Source of the DNA: an uncultured Actinomycetes bacterium
GTDB lineage: Bacteria; Actinomycetota; CALGFH01
Direction: 5' to 3'
Assembly: GCA_937881255.1 (NCBI GenBank)
Contig: CALGFH010000207.1
Location: forward strand, 1-11,538
DNA length: 11,538 nt
Of this stretch, positions 1 through 6,350 are shown in pieces (position 1 is the stretch's first letter; each line of letters starts with the position of its first letter). Position numbers and translations under genes: made by a program. Below the pieces are notes generated by a model. The model was not told the origin of the DNA. It was given only the letters and a program-made list of their open reading frames with translations, and searched no databases.

Positions 1-83
1 CTCGGCGCCTGAGCGGCGCCCGGTAGCTCTACGAGCCGCCGGTTCGTTCCCGTGCCGCAGCCAGGGCGGCATCCAGGTCGACA

Positions 84-119
84 CCCTCCTCTGGAGGGCG
101 CTTGATCCCAGGGGTCAAG
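84..119 (-). terminator. Two adjacent hairpins past the end of the copper operon, possible terminator
   Basis: Seen directly: 101-109 (CTTGATCCC) can pair with 111-119 (GGGGTCAAG), a near-perfect inverted repeat centred on base 110 with one G-T wobble; the innermost pairs must stay open to leave a loop. Next to it, 84-89 (CCCTCC) pairs with 93-98 (GGAGGG) around a TCT loop. They lie 35-70 bases past the stop of the last minus-strand gene, where a terminator is expected. There is no T-tract on either side, which is common for high-GC actinobacterial terminators, so the assignment rests on position and pairing alone. The rest of 1-152 holds no gene I can support. Confidence 0.4.
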
Positions 120-129
120 GGAGGGCTCA

Positions 130-151
130 GGCCCCCCCGGTGAAGGAAGGT
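130..151 (-). repeat. Degenerate partial third copy of the hairpin repeat
   Basis: These 22 bases match 805-826, one end of the 56-bp repeat copy at 809-864 plus four flanking bases, at 18 of 22 positions. The first 13 bases (GGCCCCCCCGGTG) are identical. The copy has the same orientation as the other two and sits directly after the stop codon (153-155) of the last gene of the minus-strand operon. The G5 arm of the hairpin has decayed (AAGG instead of GGGG). A C-rich run could recur by chance at this GC content, so this copy is less certain than the other two. Confidence 0.45.
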
Positions 152-152
152 G

Positions 153-488
153 TCAGCTGGCCCGCTCGAACAGCTGGTAGACGGGCGGGAAGGTGCCGAC
201 CAGGCCGATGACCAGGAGGAACATCGTCAGCAGGAAGCCCTTGGAGAGGCTGAGCTCGCGGTCGCGGAGGCGGAAGTGGAGGTTGATCCAGACGATCAGG
301 TAGATGATCGAGGCCACCGTGGCCTTGCCGGTCAGGGGGCCCGAGGGGGCGTAGAGGTTGAGCAGGTCGGCGAACTCGGTCGAGGCGGCCGCGCCCACGG
401 TGAGCAGGCCGAGGGCCGCGCAGCCGGCGCCGGCGGCGATGGTCGCGGCGACGATGCCGCCGTTGGGCTCGGTCTCGCTGGCCTGCAT
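153..488 (-). CDS. Small three-helix membrane protein of the cupredoxin operon, unknown function
   Basis: A protein of 111 residues with three predicted membrane helices at about residues 11-35, 57-77 and 84-108. A short conserved-looking loop (NLYAPSGPLTGK) lies before the second helix. I recall similar short membrane proteins with an NxYxPxGPLxGK loop in actinobacteria, often near copper or respiratory genes, but I know no function. The start is ambiguous. ATG at 491 overlaps the upstream stop as ATGA, and ATG at 488 overlaps it as TGATG. The AGGAGG at 500-495 is 3 bases from the first and 6 bases from the second, so 488 was chosen. It is the last gene of a three-gene operon and is probably translationally coupled to the 465-residue protein. 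Confidence 0.85.
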   Translation of the reverse strand: MQASETEPNGGIVAATIAAGAGCAALGLLTVGAAASTEFADLLNLYAPSGPLTGKATVASIIYLIVWINLHFRLRDRELSLSKGFLLTMFLLVIGLVGTFPPVYQLFERAS

Positions 489-1885
489 CATGCGCCTCCT
501 GGAAGGTCGGGATCATCGTCGAAGGTGCCGGGACGGCGGTGGCTCGGCCAGGGCAGCACCGTGGCCAAGGTCGTGTTGGACGCGGTCGTCGCCGGTTGGC
601 GGCGCCTGCTGGCCCGCCCGCCGACGACGTGGAGCTCGGGGACCAAGGCGGTGCCGAACCGCTCGTCGGGCGGGCCCGGGTCGTCCCACGCCTCGAAGCC
701 GAGCGGCTCGTCGTCCCAGTCCCACAGCCGGGCGCCCCCGACCGGGGCGCCCTCGATGGAGGCGCCCTCGATGGAGGCGCCCTCGAGCCCGGGCCGCGGA
801 TCTCGGCCCCCCCGGTGGGGGAGCGTAGCCGACGGGTGGGCGGCGTGCCGATGGTTGTCCACAGGCCCCGGGCCCTCGATCCCGTCCGCGCCCTCCATCC
901 GCTTGATCCCCTCCGCGCCGGCCGCCGCATTCGCCTGGGCGGAGAGCAGGGACCGGAGCTGGAGGGTGGCGGCGGTCAGGGCGCCGATGCCGAGGCCGAG
1001 CTTGGCGGTGACCGCGGCCCGGACGATCGCGTCGGGGAGGCCGCTGGCCAGCTGGGAGCGGAGCAGGAACCCGAGGTCGCCGAGGCCGCTGACCACGGTG
1101 AGGAGGCCGGCGGCGAGCAGGAGCTGGAACAGGCCGCTCTCGAGCCGCCGCCGGAGCAGCTGGCGGACGGCCAGCGCGGCCAGGACCCACCCGGCCGCCG
1201 AGGCCCCGAACCCGAGCAGCTTGCCGGCCAGCGGGGGCCGGGCGCCGATCCAGGCGCCGGCCAGCTGAACCAGGTCGAGGGCCACCACCAGGGCGAGGGT
1301 GGCGACCAGGGCGCCCAGCCAGCGGCGGCCCCGGCCGGCCGCCACCACCGCCATGGCCAGCACTGCGGCCCCGGCCAGCCATGGCAGCGGCGACGGCCCC
1401 GGCACCCAGCGGACCTCGCCGACCACGTCGGCGAGGCGCCTGCCGGTGCGGAGCTTCACGGTCCACTCGGGAACGGCCACCTGGGCCGACCCGGGCGAGC
1501 GCCGGACCTGGGCGGGCGGCTCCTGGGCCTCCCAGTGGGCGCGGTGGTCGTGCCAGGTGGCGGACTGGCCGGGCTGGACCCGCAGCCAGAGCTCGCCCGC
1601 GTAGCCGAGCACCACCACCTCGCGGTCGCTGCGGTTGTGGAGGCGCAGCCGGGTGCCGGTGTCGACCACCTCGACCGAGACTCCCTCCAGGGCCGGCCGC
1701 ACGCCCAGGACCCTGGTCTGGTAGTTGCTCGGCTCGGCCCCGGTGAGCGAGTCCGCGCCCGCCGGCGGCGCGACCACCACCACCGCCGCCAAGGCGACCA
1801 GCAGGGCGGTCACCAGCAGCAGCAGGACGGCCGGCCAGGGCCGTCGGCGGGGGTGGGTCGGGTGCATGGGCTCGGTCGTCCTCAT
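488..1885 (-). CDS. Membrane protein with extracytoplasmic WHDHRxHW domain, in a copper operon
   Basis: A protein of 465 residues. An N-terminal signal anchor (about 17-40) ends near a PAGA processing-like site. An extracytoplasmic domain of about 120 residues follows, rich in beta-type sequence, with the motif TWHDHRAHW at 110-118. Then come about five or six membrane helices (about 169-183, 188-210, 222-240, 250-275, 285-310) and a hydrophilic C-terminal tail of about 150 residues. The His cluster could bind copper. The layout resembles uncharacterised actinobacterial membrane proteins that I recall beside cupredoxins, but this is memory, not a search. The tail contains repeat-derived sequence (about 340-382): the 56-bp element and a 15-bp tandem repeat. 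The start ATG at 1885 overlaps the cupredoxin stop (TGATG); ATG at 1867 is an alternative. The stop overlaps the next gene. Confidence 0.86.
   Translation of the reverse strand: MRTTEPMHPTHPRRRPWPAVLLLLVTALLVALAAVVVVAPPAGADSLTGAEPSNYQTRVLGVRPALEGVSVEVVDTGTRLRLHNRSDREVVVLGYAGELWLRVQPGQSATWHDHRAHWEAQEPPAQVRRSPGSAQVAVPEWTVKLRTGRRLADVVGEVRWVPGPSPLPWLAGAAVLAMAVVAAGRGRRWLGALVATLALVVALDLVQLAGAWIGARPPLAGKLLGFGASAAGWVLAALAVRQLLRRRLESGLFQLLLAAGLLTVVSGLGDLGFLLRSQLASGLPDAIVRAAVTAKLGLGIGALTAATLQLRSLLSAQANAAAGAEGIKRMEGADGIEGPGPVDNHRHAAHPSATLPHRGGRDPRPGLEGASIEGASIEGAPVGGARLWDWDDEPLGFEAWDDPGPPDERFGTALVPELHVVGGRASRRRQPATTASNTTLATVLPWPSHRRPGTFDDDPDLPGGA
747..787. repeat. 15-bp in-frame tandem repeat, about 2.7 copies
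   Basis: The unit GCGCCCTCGATGGAG occurs at 747-761 and again without change at 762-776, then partially (GCGCCCTCGAG) at 777-787. On the coding (minus) strand it encodes repeating SIEGA pentapeptides in the C-terminal tail of the 465-residue membrane protein. The 15-bp period keeps the frame, so copy-number change would not break the gene. Related CCCTCGAT words recur at 873-880 on the other side of the 56-bp element. Confidence 0.85.
809..864 (-). repeat. 56-bp in-frame hairpin repeat, copy A
   Basis: The first 25 bases (809-833) are identical to 8578-8602, including the stem-loop CCCCC-GGT-GGGGG followed by AGCGTAGCCGAC. A variable 23-base spacer follows with 14 matches to the other copy, then the identical word GTCCACAG (857-864). 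Overall 47 of 56 bases match with no gap. On the coding strand both copies are read in the same frame and share VD..RH....SATLPHRG. Copy A is in the C-terminal cytoplasmic or linker tail of the 465-residue membrane protein, an unrelated host to copy B. This suggests a short interspersed element tolerated in linkers, though its class is unknown. Confidence 0.8.
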
Positions 1886-2379
1886 CACCGCACCGTGAGG
1901 GCGCCCTCCATCATCTGGAGGTGGTACTTGCAGTAGAAGGTGTAGACGCCGGGCTTGGCCGGAGCGGTCAGCTCGATGGTGGTGGTGGCGTCGACCGGCA
2001 GGTTCTTGGCCACCTTGGCCGGCTTGAAGGTGAAGTTGTGCTGCATGTAGTCGGCGTTGGCCACCTTGAGGGTGAGCTTCTGGCCGGCCGCGACCAGCAC
2101 GTGCTCCGGCTTCCAGATGAAGTTGACCGCCGTCTTGGGCAGCGGGGGCACGGTCATGGCCAGGACGCCGTCGCGCGGCGCCATCGGCGGGGTGTTCTGG
2201 GCCGTGCCGCCGTGGGCGTGGGCTGCGGAGTCGTGGCCGCCATTGGCCTGGACGGCGGCGGCCGCGGTGGCCTGGCTCGCGGGTGCCTGCCGGCGGGCCG
2301 AGAGGGCCCAGCCGACGGTGCTGACCAGGGCGATGGCGAGCACGGCGACGACCAGCCACGGGAGACGTTGCTTGGACAT
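1885..2379 (-). CDS. Membrane-anchored cupredoxin (type 1 copper protein)
   Basis: A protein of 164 residues. A single N-terminal signal anchor (about 7-27) exports it. A flexible Ala/His-rich linker (H49, H54, H56) leads to a cupredoxin domain of about 90 residues (74-164). The type 1 copper ligands are visible in order: H114 (in HNFTF), C150, H153 and M156 in YCKYHLQM, the C-x2-H-x2-M arrangement of plastocyanin-like domains. Expected role: one-electron carrier or copper binding on the outer membrane face. The start ATG at 2379 is preceded by GAGG at about 5 bases; the frame is open further upstream, but that would run into the divergent gene. It is the first gene of a three-gene operon with two coupled membrane proteins, so a shared role in copper handling or electron transfer is likely. 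No oxidase or nitrite reductase is in the window to fix the pathway. Confidence 0.93.
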   Translation of the reverse strand: MSKQRLPWLVVAVLAIALVSTVGWALSARRQAPASQATAAAAVQANGGHDSAAHAHGGTAQNTPPMAPRDGVLAMTVPPLPKTAVNFIWKPEHVLVAAGQKLTLKVANADYMQHNFTFKPAKVAKNLPVDATTTIELTAPAKPGVYTFYCKYHLQMMEGALTVR

Positions 2380-2542
2380 GGGACCTCGCTGGGGGGCGCG
2401 AGCGGATCTGGAGGGGAACTCCCCGGACCGCCTGGAGATTCCCACGACTTCTCCCGGCCCGGCCACCAGGCCCGCAGTCCACTTTGACAAGTATGCGACG
2501 ATAGCGCCGGTCGGTCGGTGACACGAGCCGGGGAGGGCGAGG
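2380..2542. promoter_or_regulatory. Divergent intergenic region, possible promoters
   Basis: This 163-bp gap separates the minus-strand cupredoxin operon from the plus-strand SLATT-prfB operon, so it should hold both promoters. A perfect TTGACA (-35 consensus) lies at 2484-2489 on the plus strand, but no acceptable -10 hexamer follows at 16-18 bases. On the minus strand CATACT (2495-2490) is -10-like but lacks a matching -35. A GGGAGG ribosome-binding site lies at 2531-2536 for the gene at 2543. No operator could be named. Confidence 0.35.
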
Positions 2543-3226
2543 ATGGCGATCCGGGAAGCCACCACGAGCGTTGAGGACCGAACGCCGGCGGGGCCGCGGC
2601 CCGACCGACGGCGGCGCCGACGAGATTTACGCCCCGGGCCGTTCCCGGCGGCGGGCATGGAGCAGTGGCACGACACCGAGGCCGCCCTGACCCAGCTCTA
2701 CCGCTACGCCGAGGGAAGGGCCATCGAGGCCACCGACTGGTACCTCCAGGACAAGCGGGGCAAGCGCATCTGGTCGCGGGGCCTGCGCCTGCTGGCCATC
2801 CTGCTGGTCACCGCCGGCGGCCTCCAGCCGCTGCTCGACGCCGCCGCCCCCGGGCCCAGCCGCACCGCCTGGGGCTACGTGCTGCTCGCCCTGGCCGCCG
2901 CCTGCGTCGGCTTCGACCGCTTCTTCGGCCTCTCCTCGGGCTGGATGCGGTCGATGACCACCGCCCAGGCCCTGGAGCGCCGCCTGGAGCAGCTCCAGTA
3001 CGACTGGGCGGCCGAGTGCGCCCGCAGCGCCTCGCGCACCGTCGACCCCAAGCAGGTCCAGAACCGCCTGGCCCTGCTGCGCGTCTTCTCCGACGACGTG
3101 GCCGCCCTGCTCCAGCAGGAGACGGCCTCCTGGGTGCTGGAGTTCCAGAGCAACCTGCTGCGCCTGGAGCGGACGAACACCACCCGTCCCGGCTCGGTAC
3201 CATTGCACGGCACCGCCGAGCCCTAG
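2543..3226 (+). CDS. SLATT-like two-helix membrane protein
   Basis: A protein of 227 residues. The N-terminal ~38 residues are Arg-rich and look disordered. Then comes a helical segment with AEGRAIEATDWYLQDKRGK (56-74), and two membrane helices (about 79-100 and 109-128) separated by a short loop. The second helix ends in GFDRFFGLSSGWMR. A cytoplasmic helical C-terminus of about 90 residues follows. This layout and these motifs match the SLATT superfamily (SMODS- and SLOG-associating 2TM effector domain, probably subfamily 2). Many members are predicted membrane-disrupting effectors in nucleotide-activated defence systems. No SMODS synthase or SLOG sensor is present, so a defence role is not supported here. 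ATG at 2543 has a GGGAGG six bases upstream; ATG at 2657 would remove the Arg-rich part but has a weaker site. It is followed 12 bp later by prfB. Confidence 0.82.
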   Translation: MAIREATTSVEDRTPAGPRPDRRRRRRDLRPGPFPAAGMEQWHDTEAALTQLYRYAEGRAIEATDWYLQDKRGKRIWSRGLRLLAILLVTAGGLQPLLDAAAPGPSRTAWGYVLLALAAACVGFDRFFGLSSGWMRSMTTAQALERRLEQLQYDWAAECARSASRTVDPKQVQNRLALLRVFSDDVAALLQQETASWVLEFQSNLLRLERTNTTRPGSVPLHGTAEP

Positions 3227-3238
3227 GAGACCGGACCC

Positions 3239-4343
3239 ATGCCCACCGATCACGGACCCGAGCTGGAGGCGCTGCGCAAGCGGCTCGCCGACGCGAAGGA
3301 GTTCCTTTGACCTGGCGGGCAAGCAGCAGGAGCTGGCCGGCCTGCGCGAGCAGGCGGCCGCGCCCAACCTGTGGGACCAGCCGGAGCGGGCCCGCCGGGT
3401 CATGAGGCGGCTGGCCGCCGTCGAGGGTGACCTCGAGGCGGTGGCCCGGCTCCAGGGGTCGCTGGAGGACCTGGAGACCCTGAACCAGCTCGCCCTGGAG
3501 GAGGACGACGACTCGGTGGCCGCCGAGCTCACCCAGGGCCTGGCCACCCTGGCCACGGCCGTCGAGGACCTCGAGGTGCTGGCCCTGCTGGGCGGGGAGT
3601 TCGACGACCGGGACGCGATCGTCACCATCCATCCCGGGGCCGGCGGGACCGAGTCCCAGGACTGGGCCGAGATGCTCTGGCGGATGCTGGCCCGCTGGGC
3701 CGAGCGGCGCGGGTTCAAGGTGACCGTCAACGACTACCAGGAGGGCGACGAGGCCGGCATCAAGTCGGTCACCCTGACCCTGGAGGGTCCGCGGGCCTAC
3801 GGGCTGGTGTCGGCCGAGACCGGCACCCACCGGCTGGTCCGGATCTCCCCCTACGACCAGGCCAAGCGGCGCCACACCTCGTTCGCGGCCGTCGACGCCA
3901 TCCCGGTGCTGGAGGACGAGGACACCCCAGAGATCGACGACGCCGACCTGCGCATCGACATCTACCGCTCCTCGGGGCCGGGCGGGCAGGGGGTCAACAC
4001 CACCGACTCGGCGGTGCGCATCACCCACCTGCCGACCGGGATCGTGGTCGCGGTCCAGAACGAGCGCTCCCAGCTGGCCAACAAGACCATCGCCCTCAAG
4101 ATCCTGGCCGCCCGGCTGGCCGAGCGGGCCCGCAAGGAGCGCGAGGCCCAGCTGGCCGCCCTGCGCGGCGAGCGCCAGGACATCGCCTTCGGCAGCCAGA
4201 TCCGCTCCTACGTCCTGCACCCCTACCAGATGGTCAAGGATCACCGCACGAACGCGGAGACCGGCAACGTCCAGGCGGTCCTCGACGGCGACCTCGACCA
4301 GTTCGTCGCCGCCGAGCTCCGCCGCCGCGCCACCCCACCCTAG
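3239..4343 (+). CDS. prfB: Peptide chain release factor 2, expressed by programmed +1 frameshift
   Basis: Cytoplasmic RF2 recognises UGA and UAA stops and triggers peptide release. The gene is in two frames. Codons 1-23 run from ATG 3239 to CTT (3305-3307), followed by an in-frame TGA (3308-3310). Skipping one base continues in the +1 frame from GAC (3309) to TAG at 4343, giving 367 residues, close to the 365 of E. coli RF2. The peptidyl-transferase motif GGQ is at 248-250 in SSGPGGQGVN. The stop-recognition tripeptide is SPY (203-205) rather than the usual SPF. The C-terminal SQIRSYVL and QAVLDGDLDQF blocks are typical of RF2. The ribosome-binding site AGGAGA overlaps the SLATT stop, 8 bases before the ATG. 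The TAG stop is read by RF1 and overlaps the next gene as TAGTG. Confidence 0.98.
3296..3311 (+). promoter_or_regulatory. prfB programmed +1 frameshift site
   Basis: The sequence AAGGAG TTC CTT TGA C holds all parts of the classical RF2 autoregulation site: an internal Shine-Dalgarno-like AAGGAG (3296-3301), three bases, the slippery CTT, then the poorly terminated TGA-C context. The spacing is the same as in the E. coli site (AGGGGG TAT CTT TGA C). When RF2 is scarce the ribosome slips +1 and makes full-length RF2; when RF2 is abundant it terminates after 23 codons. Confidence 0.97.
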
Positions 4344-5773
4344 TGGTCAGGCTGCGCCGGCCGGCGGCGGTCGTCGGGCTGCTGGTGGCTACCTACATCG
4401 GCGTGTTCGGCCGCCTCACCTGGTCCCAGCACCAGAACTTCGGGACCTTCGGCTACGACATGGGCCTGTACGACCAGGGCATCTGGCTGCTGTCCCGGTT
4501 CCAGGACCCGTTCGTGACCATCCGGGGGCTGCACTACTTCGAGCACCACGTGAACCTGATCACGGTGCTGTTCGTGCCCGCCTACTGGCTCGGGGCCGGC
4601 CCCCACTTCCTGTACCTGGTCGAGACGGTCTGGATGGCCCTGGGCGCGGTGCCGCTGTACCTGCTGGCCCGCGACCGGCTGGAGAGCGCCTGGCTGGGCG
4701 TGGTCGTGGCCGCCTGCTTCCTGCTCTACCCGTCGCTGGAGTGGATCAACTGGTGGCACTTCCACCCCGACGCGCTGGTGATCACGCCGCTGCTGTTCGC
4801 CTGGTGGCTGGCCCGGAGGCGGCGCTGGGGGTGGTTCGCGGTCGCCATCGGGGTCGCGCTGGCCTGCAAGGAGGACGCCGCCCTGGCCGTGATCATGCTC
4901 GGCCTGGTCCTGGCCGTGCTCGGCGAGCGCCGGGCCGGCCTGCTCTGCGCCGCCGCCGGGGCCGGCTGGTTCCTGCTCGCCACCCGGGTGCTGATCCCGG
5001 CCGCGGGCGGCGGCGACGGGCCCTTCTACCAGGAGCTGTTCCCCGGCTTCGGCAGCTCGCTGGGCGAGATCGTCTGGAACATGGTCGTCCACCCGAGCCG
5101 GCTGTACGACCTGGCCACCCTTGGTGACCGGCTCGACTACTACTGGCACGTGCTCGGGCCGGTGGCCTTCTTCCCCCTGGCCGCCCCGCTGGTCCTGCTC
5201 ATCTCGGTGCCCCAGACGGTGGTCAACGTGACCTCGGGCCATGCCCTGACCCACGACTACCGCTTCCACTACACCGCCATCGTCCTGGCCGGGGTGTTCC
5301 TGGCCACGGTGGAGGCGATGGCCTGGGCCGGCCGCGGCCGCACGACCACCCGGCAGGTGCTGGTGGGGGTGCTGCTGGCCGCGGCGGTGGTGGCCAACGT
5401 CGCCTGGTCGCCGTCGCCGCTGGGCCGCCAGTACGACGACGGCTGGTGGGCCAGGGCCGAGCCCCGCCACGCCACCGTGCGGGCCGCCCTGCGGGTCGTC
5501 CCGGCCGGCGCCGGGGTCTCGGCCTCCTACAACCTGATCCCGCACCTGACCCACCGGGCCTACGCGTATGAGTACCCGAACCCCTGGCGGGTCACCAACT
5601 GGGGCGCCCACGGCGAGAACCCGCCCGACCCGGCGACCGTCGACTACCTGGTGATCGACGAGCGGCTGCTGGGCGACCAGCGGCCCCTCTACGAACGCTT
5701 GCTCGGCCCCCAGGGGGGGTACAGGAGGGTGTTCGCGTCCGACGGAATCGTCGTCGCCAGGCGGATACGCTAG
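4343..5773 (+). CDS. DUF2079 polytopic membrane protein, GT-C-like (paralogue 1)
   Basis: A protein of 476 residues with about nine or more membrane helices. DUF2079 hallmarks are present: FGYDMGLYDQGIWLLS (36-51) in the first outer loop, WWHFHPD (137-143), KED (176-178), and a C-terminal soluble part with YNLIPHL and EYPNPW (396-415). DUF2079 proteins are uncharacterised. Their acidic first loop and helix pattern resemble GT-C glycosyltransferases that use polyprenyl-phosphate sugars, so a sugar-transfer role is inferred. GTG at 4343 shares its G with the prfB stop (TAGTG). No Shine-Dalgarno is visible, so translation probably depends on coupling to prfB. gtrA begins 28 bp after the stop. 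It is clearly paralogous to the minus-strand protein at 7069-9069. Confidence 0.9.
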   Translation: MVRLRRPAAVVGLLVATYIGVFGRLTWSQHQNFGTFGYDMGLYDQGIWLLSRFQDPFVTIRGLHYFEHHVNLITVLFVPAYWLGAGPHFLYLVETVWMALGAVPLYLLARDRLESAWLGVVVAACFLLYPSLEWINWWHFHPDALVITPLLFAWWLARRRRWGWFAVAIGVALACKEDAALAVIMLGLVLAVLGERRAGLLCAAAGAGWFLLATRVLIPAAGGGDGPFYQELFPGFGSSLGEIVWNMVVHPSRLYDLATLGDRLDYYWHVLGPVAFFPLAAPLVLLISVPQTVVNVTSGHALTHDYRFHYTAIVLAGVFLATVEAMAWAGRGRTTTRQVLVGVLLAAAVVANVAWSPSPLGRQYDDGWWARAEPRHATVRAALRVVPAGAGVSASYNLIPHLTHRAYAYEYPNPWRVTNWGAHGENPPDPATVDYLVIDERLLGDQRPLYERLLGPQGGYRRVFASDGIVVARRIR

Positions 5774-5801
5774 GCTGGACACCCCGTGCCAGCATGAGAG
5801 A

Positions 5802-6350
5802 GTGGGAGGGAGTGCGTACCTGAACGTCATCGGAGGCCTCTACCGGCGCTGGCGCCACCTGGCGCATGAGATGGCCAAGTTCGGCGTCGTCGGCGCCATC
5901 AACACCGTCCTCGACTTCGGGCTGGCCAACCTGCTCTACCTGGGCATGGGCTGGTCGGCCATGGGGGCCAAGACGGCCTCGGTGGCCGTGGCCGCCACCT
6001 CCTCGTTCTTCATGAACCGGCACTGGACCTTCCGGCACCGGGCCCGCACCAGCCTGCGCCGCGAGTACACCCTGTTCTTCCTGCTCAACGGGGTCGGGCT
6101 GCTGATCGCGAACGCCTGCATCCTGGTCGTGGAGCAGGGCCTCGGCAAGACCGGGCCGCTGTGGTTCAACATCGCCCAGGTGGCCGGCCTGGCCCTTGGC
6201 ATGGTGTTCCGGTTCACCACCTACAAGCGGTTCGTGTTCCTGTCGCCGGAGCGGGCCGCCGCCCGGTCGCTGGCCGAGGGCTCGGTGGCCGAGATCGACG
6301 ACGAGAACCCGGCTCAGCCGGCCACGTCGCGGACCCGCCTCTCGTCGTAG
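5802..6350 (+). CDS. GtrA-family membrane protein
   Basis: A protein of 182 residues with four membrane helices (about 25-45, 50-70, 85-108, 117-141) and the GtrA-type signatures KFGVVGAINTVLDF (24-37), FFMNRHWTF (69-77) and RFTTYKRFVF at the end of the fourth helix. GtrA proteins are thought to move polyprenyl-phosphate-linked sugars across the membrane or to aid the partner synthase. A matching synthase lies convergently at 6314-7072. The start is uncertain. GTG at 5802 was chosen as the longest plausible start. GGAGGG at 5805-5810 lies just inside this reading, and ATG at 5871 would begin at MAKFGVVG. The last 37 bp overlap the 3' end of the convergent glycosyltransferase gene. The stop is TAG. 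Confidence 0.9.
   Translation: MGGSAYLNVIGGLYRRWRHLAHEMAKFGVVGAINTVLDFGLANLLYLGMGWSAMGAKTASVAVAATSSFFMNRHWTFRHRARTSLRREYTLFFLLNGVGLLIANACILVVEQGLGKTGPLWFNIAQVAGLALGMVFRFTTYKRFVFLSPERAAARSLAEGSVAEIDDENPAQPATSRTRLSS

Noticed and set aside
36..58. tRNA-like T-arm (GGTTCGTTCCC)
   Set aside because: It lacks the invariant A58, and no acceptor, D or anticodon stems could be fitted around it.
29..118. Possible minus-strand small protein or C-terminus ending EEGVDLDAALAAARERTGGS
   Set aside because: The composition looks protein-like, but the only start is a TTG without a ribosome-binding site, and the stretch overlaps two hairpins. It may be a gene remnant, which I cannot support.
747..787. Tandem 15-bp repeat as a CRISPR-like array
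   Set aside because: The units are directly adjacent, with no spacers, and are too short. No cas genes are nearby.
2543..3226. SLATT-like gene as part of a CBASS-type defence system
   Set aside because: No nucleotidyltransferase, SLOG, Cap or ubiquitin-like accessory gene is present on either side. The neighbours are prfB and a copper operon.
3239..3310. prfB as a pseudogene broken by a TGA at codon 24
   Set aside because: The context is the known RF2 programmed frameshift site, and the downstream frame is intact to a normal RF2 length.
5794..5823. Nine-codon upstream reading frame (MREWEGVRT) overlapping the gtrA start
   Set aside because: No ribosome-binding site of its own and no attenuator structure. 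Probably chance, though it leaves the gtrA start unsettled.
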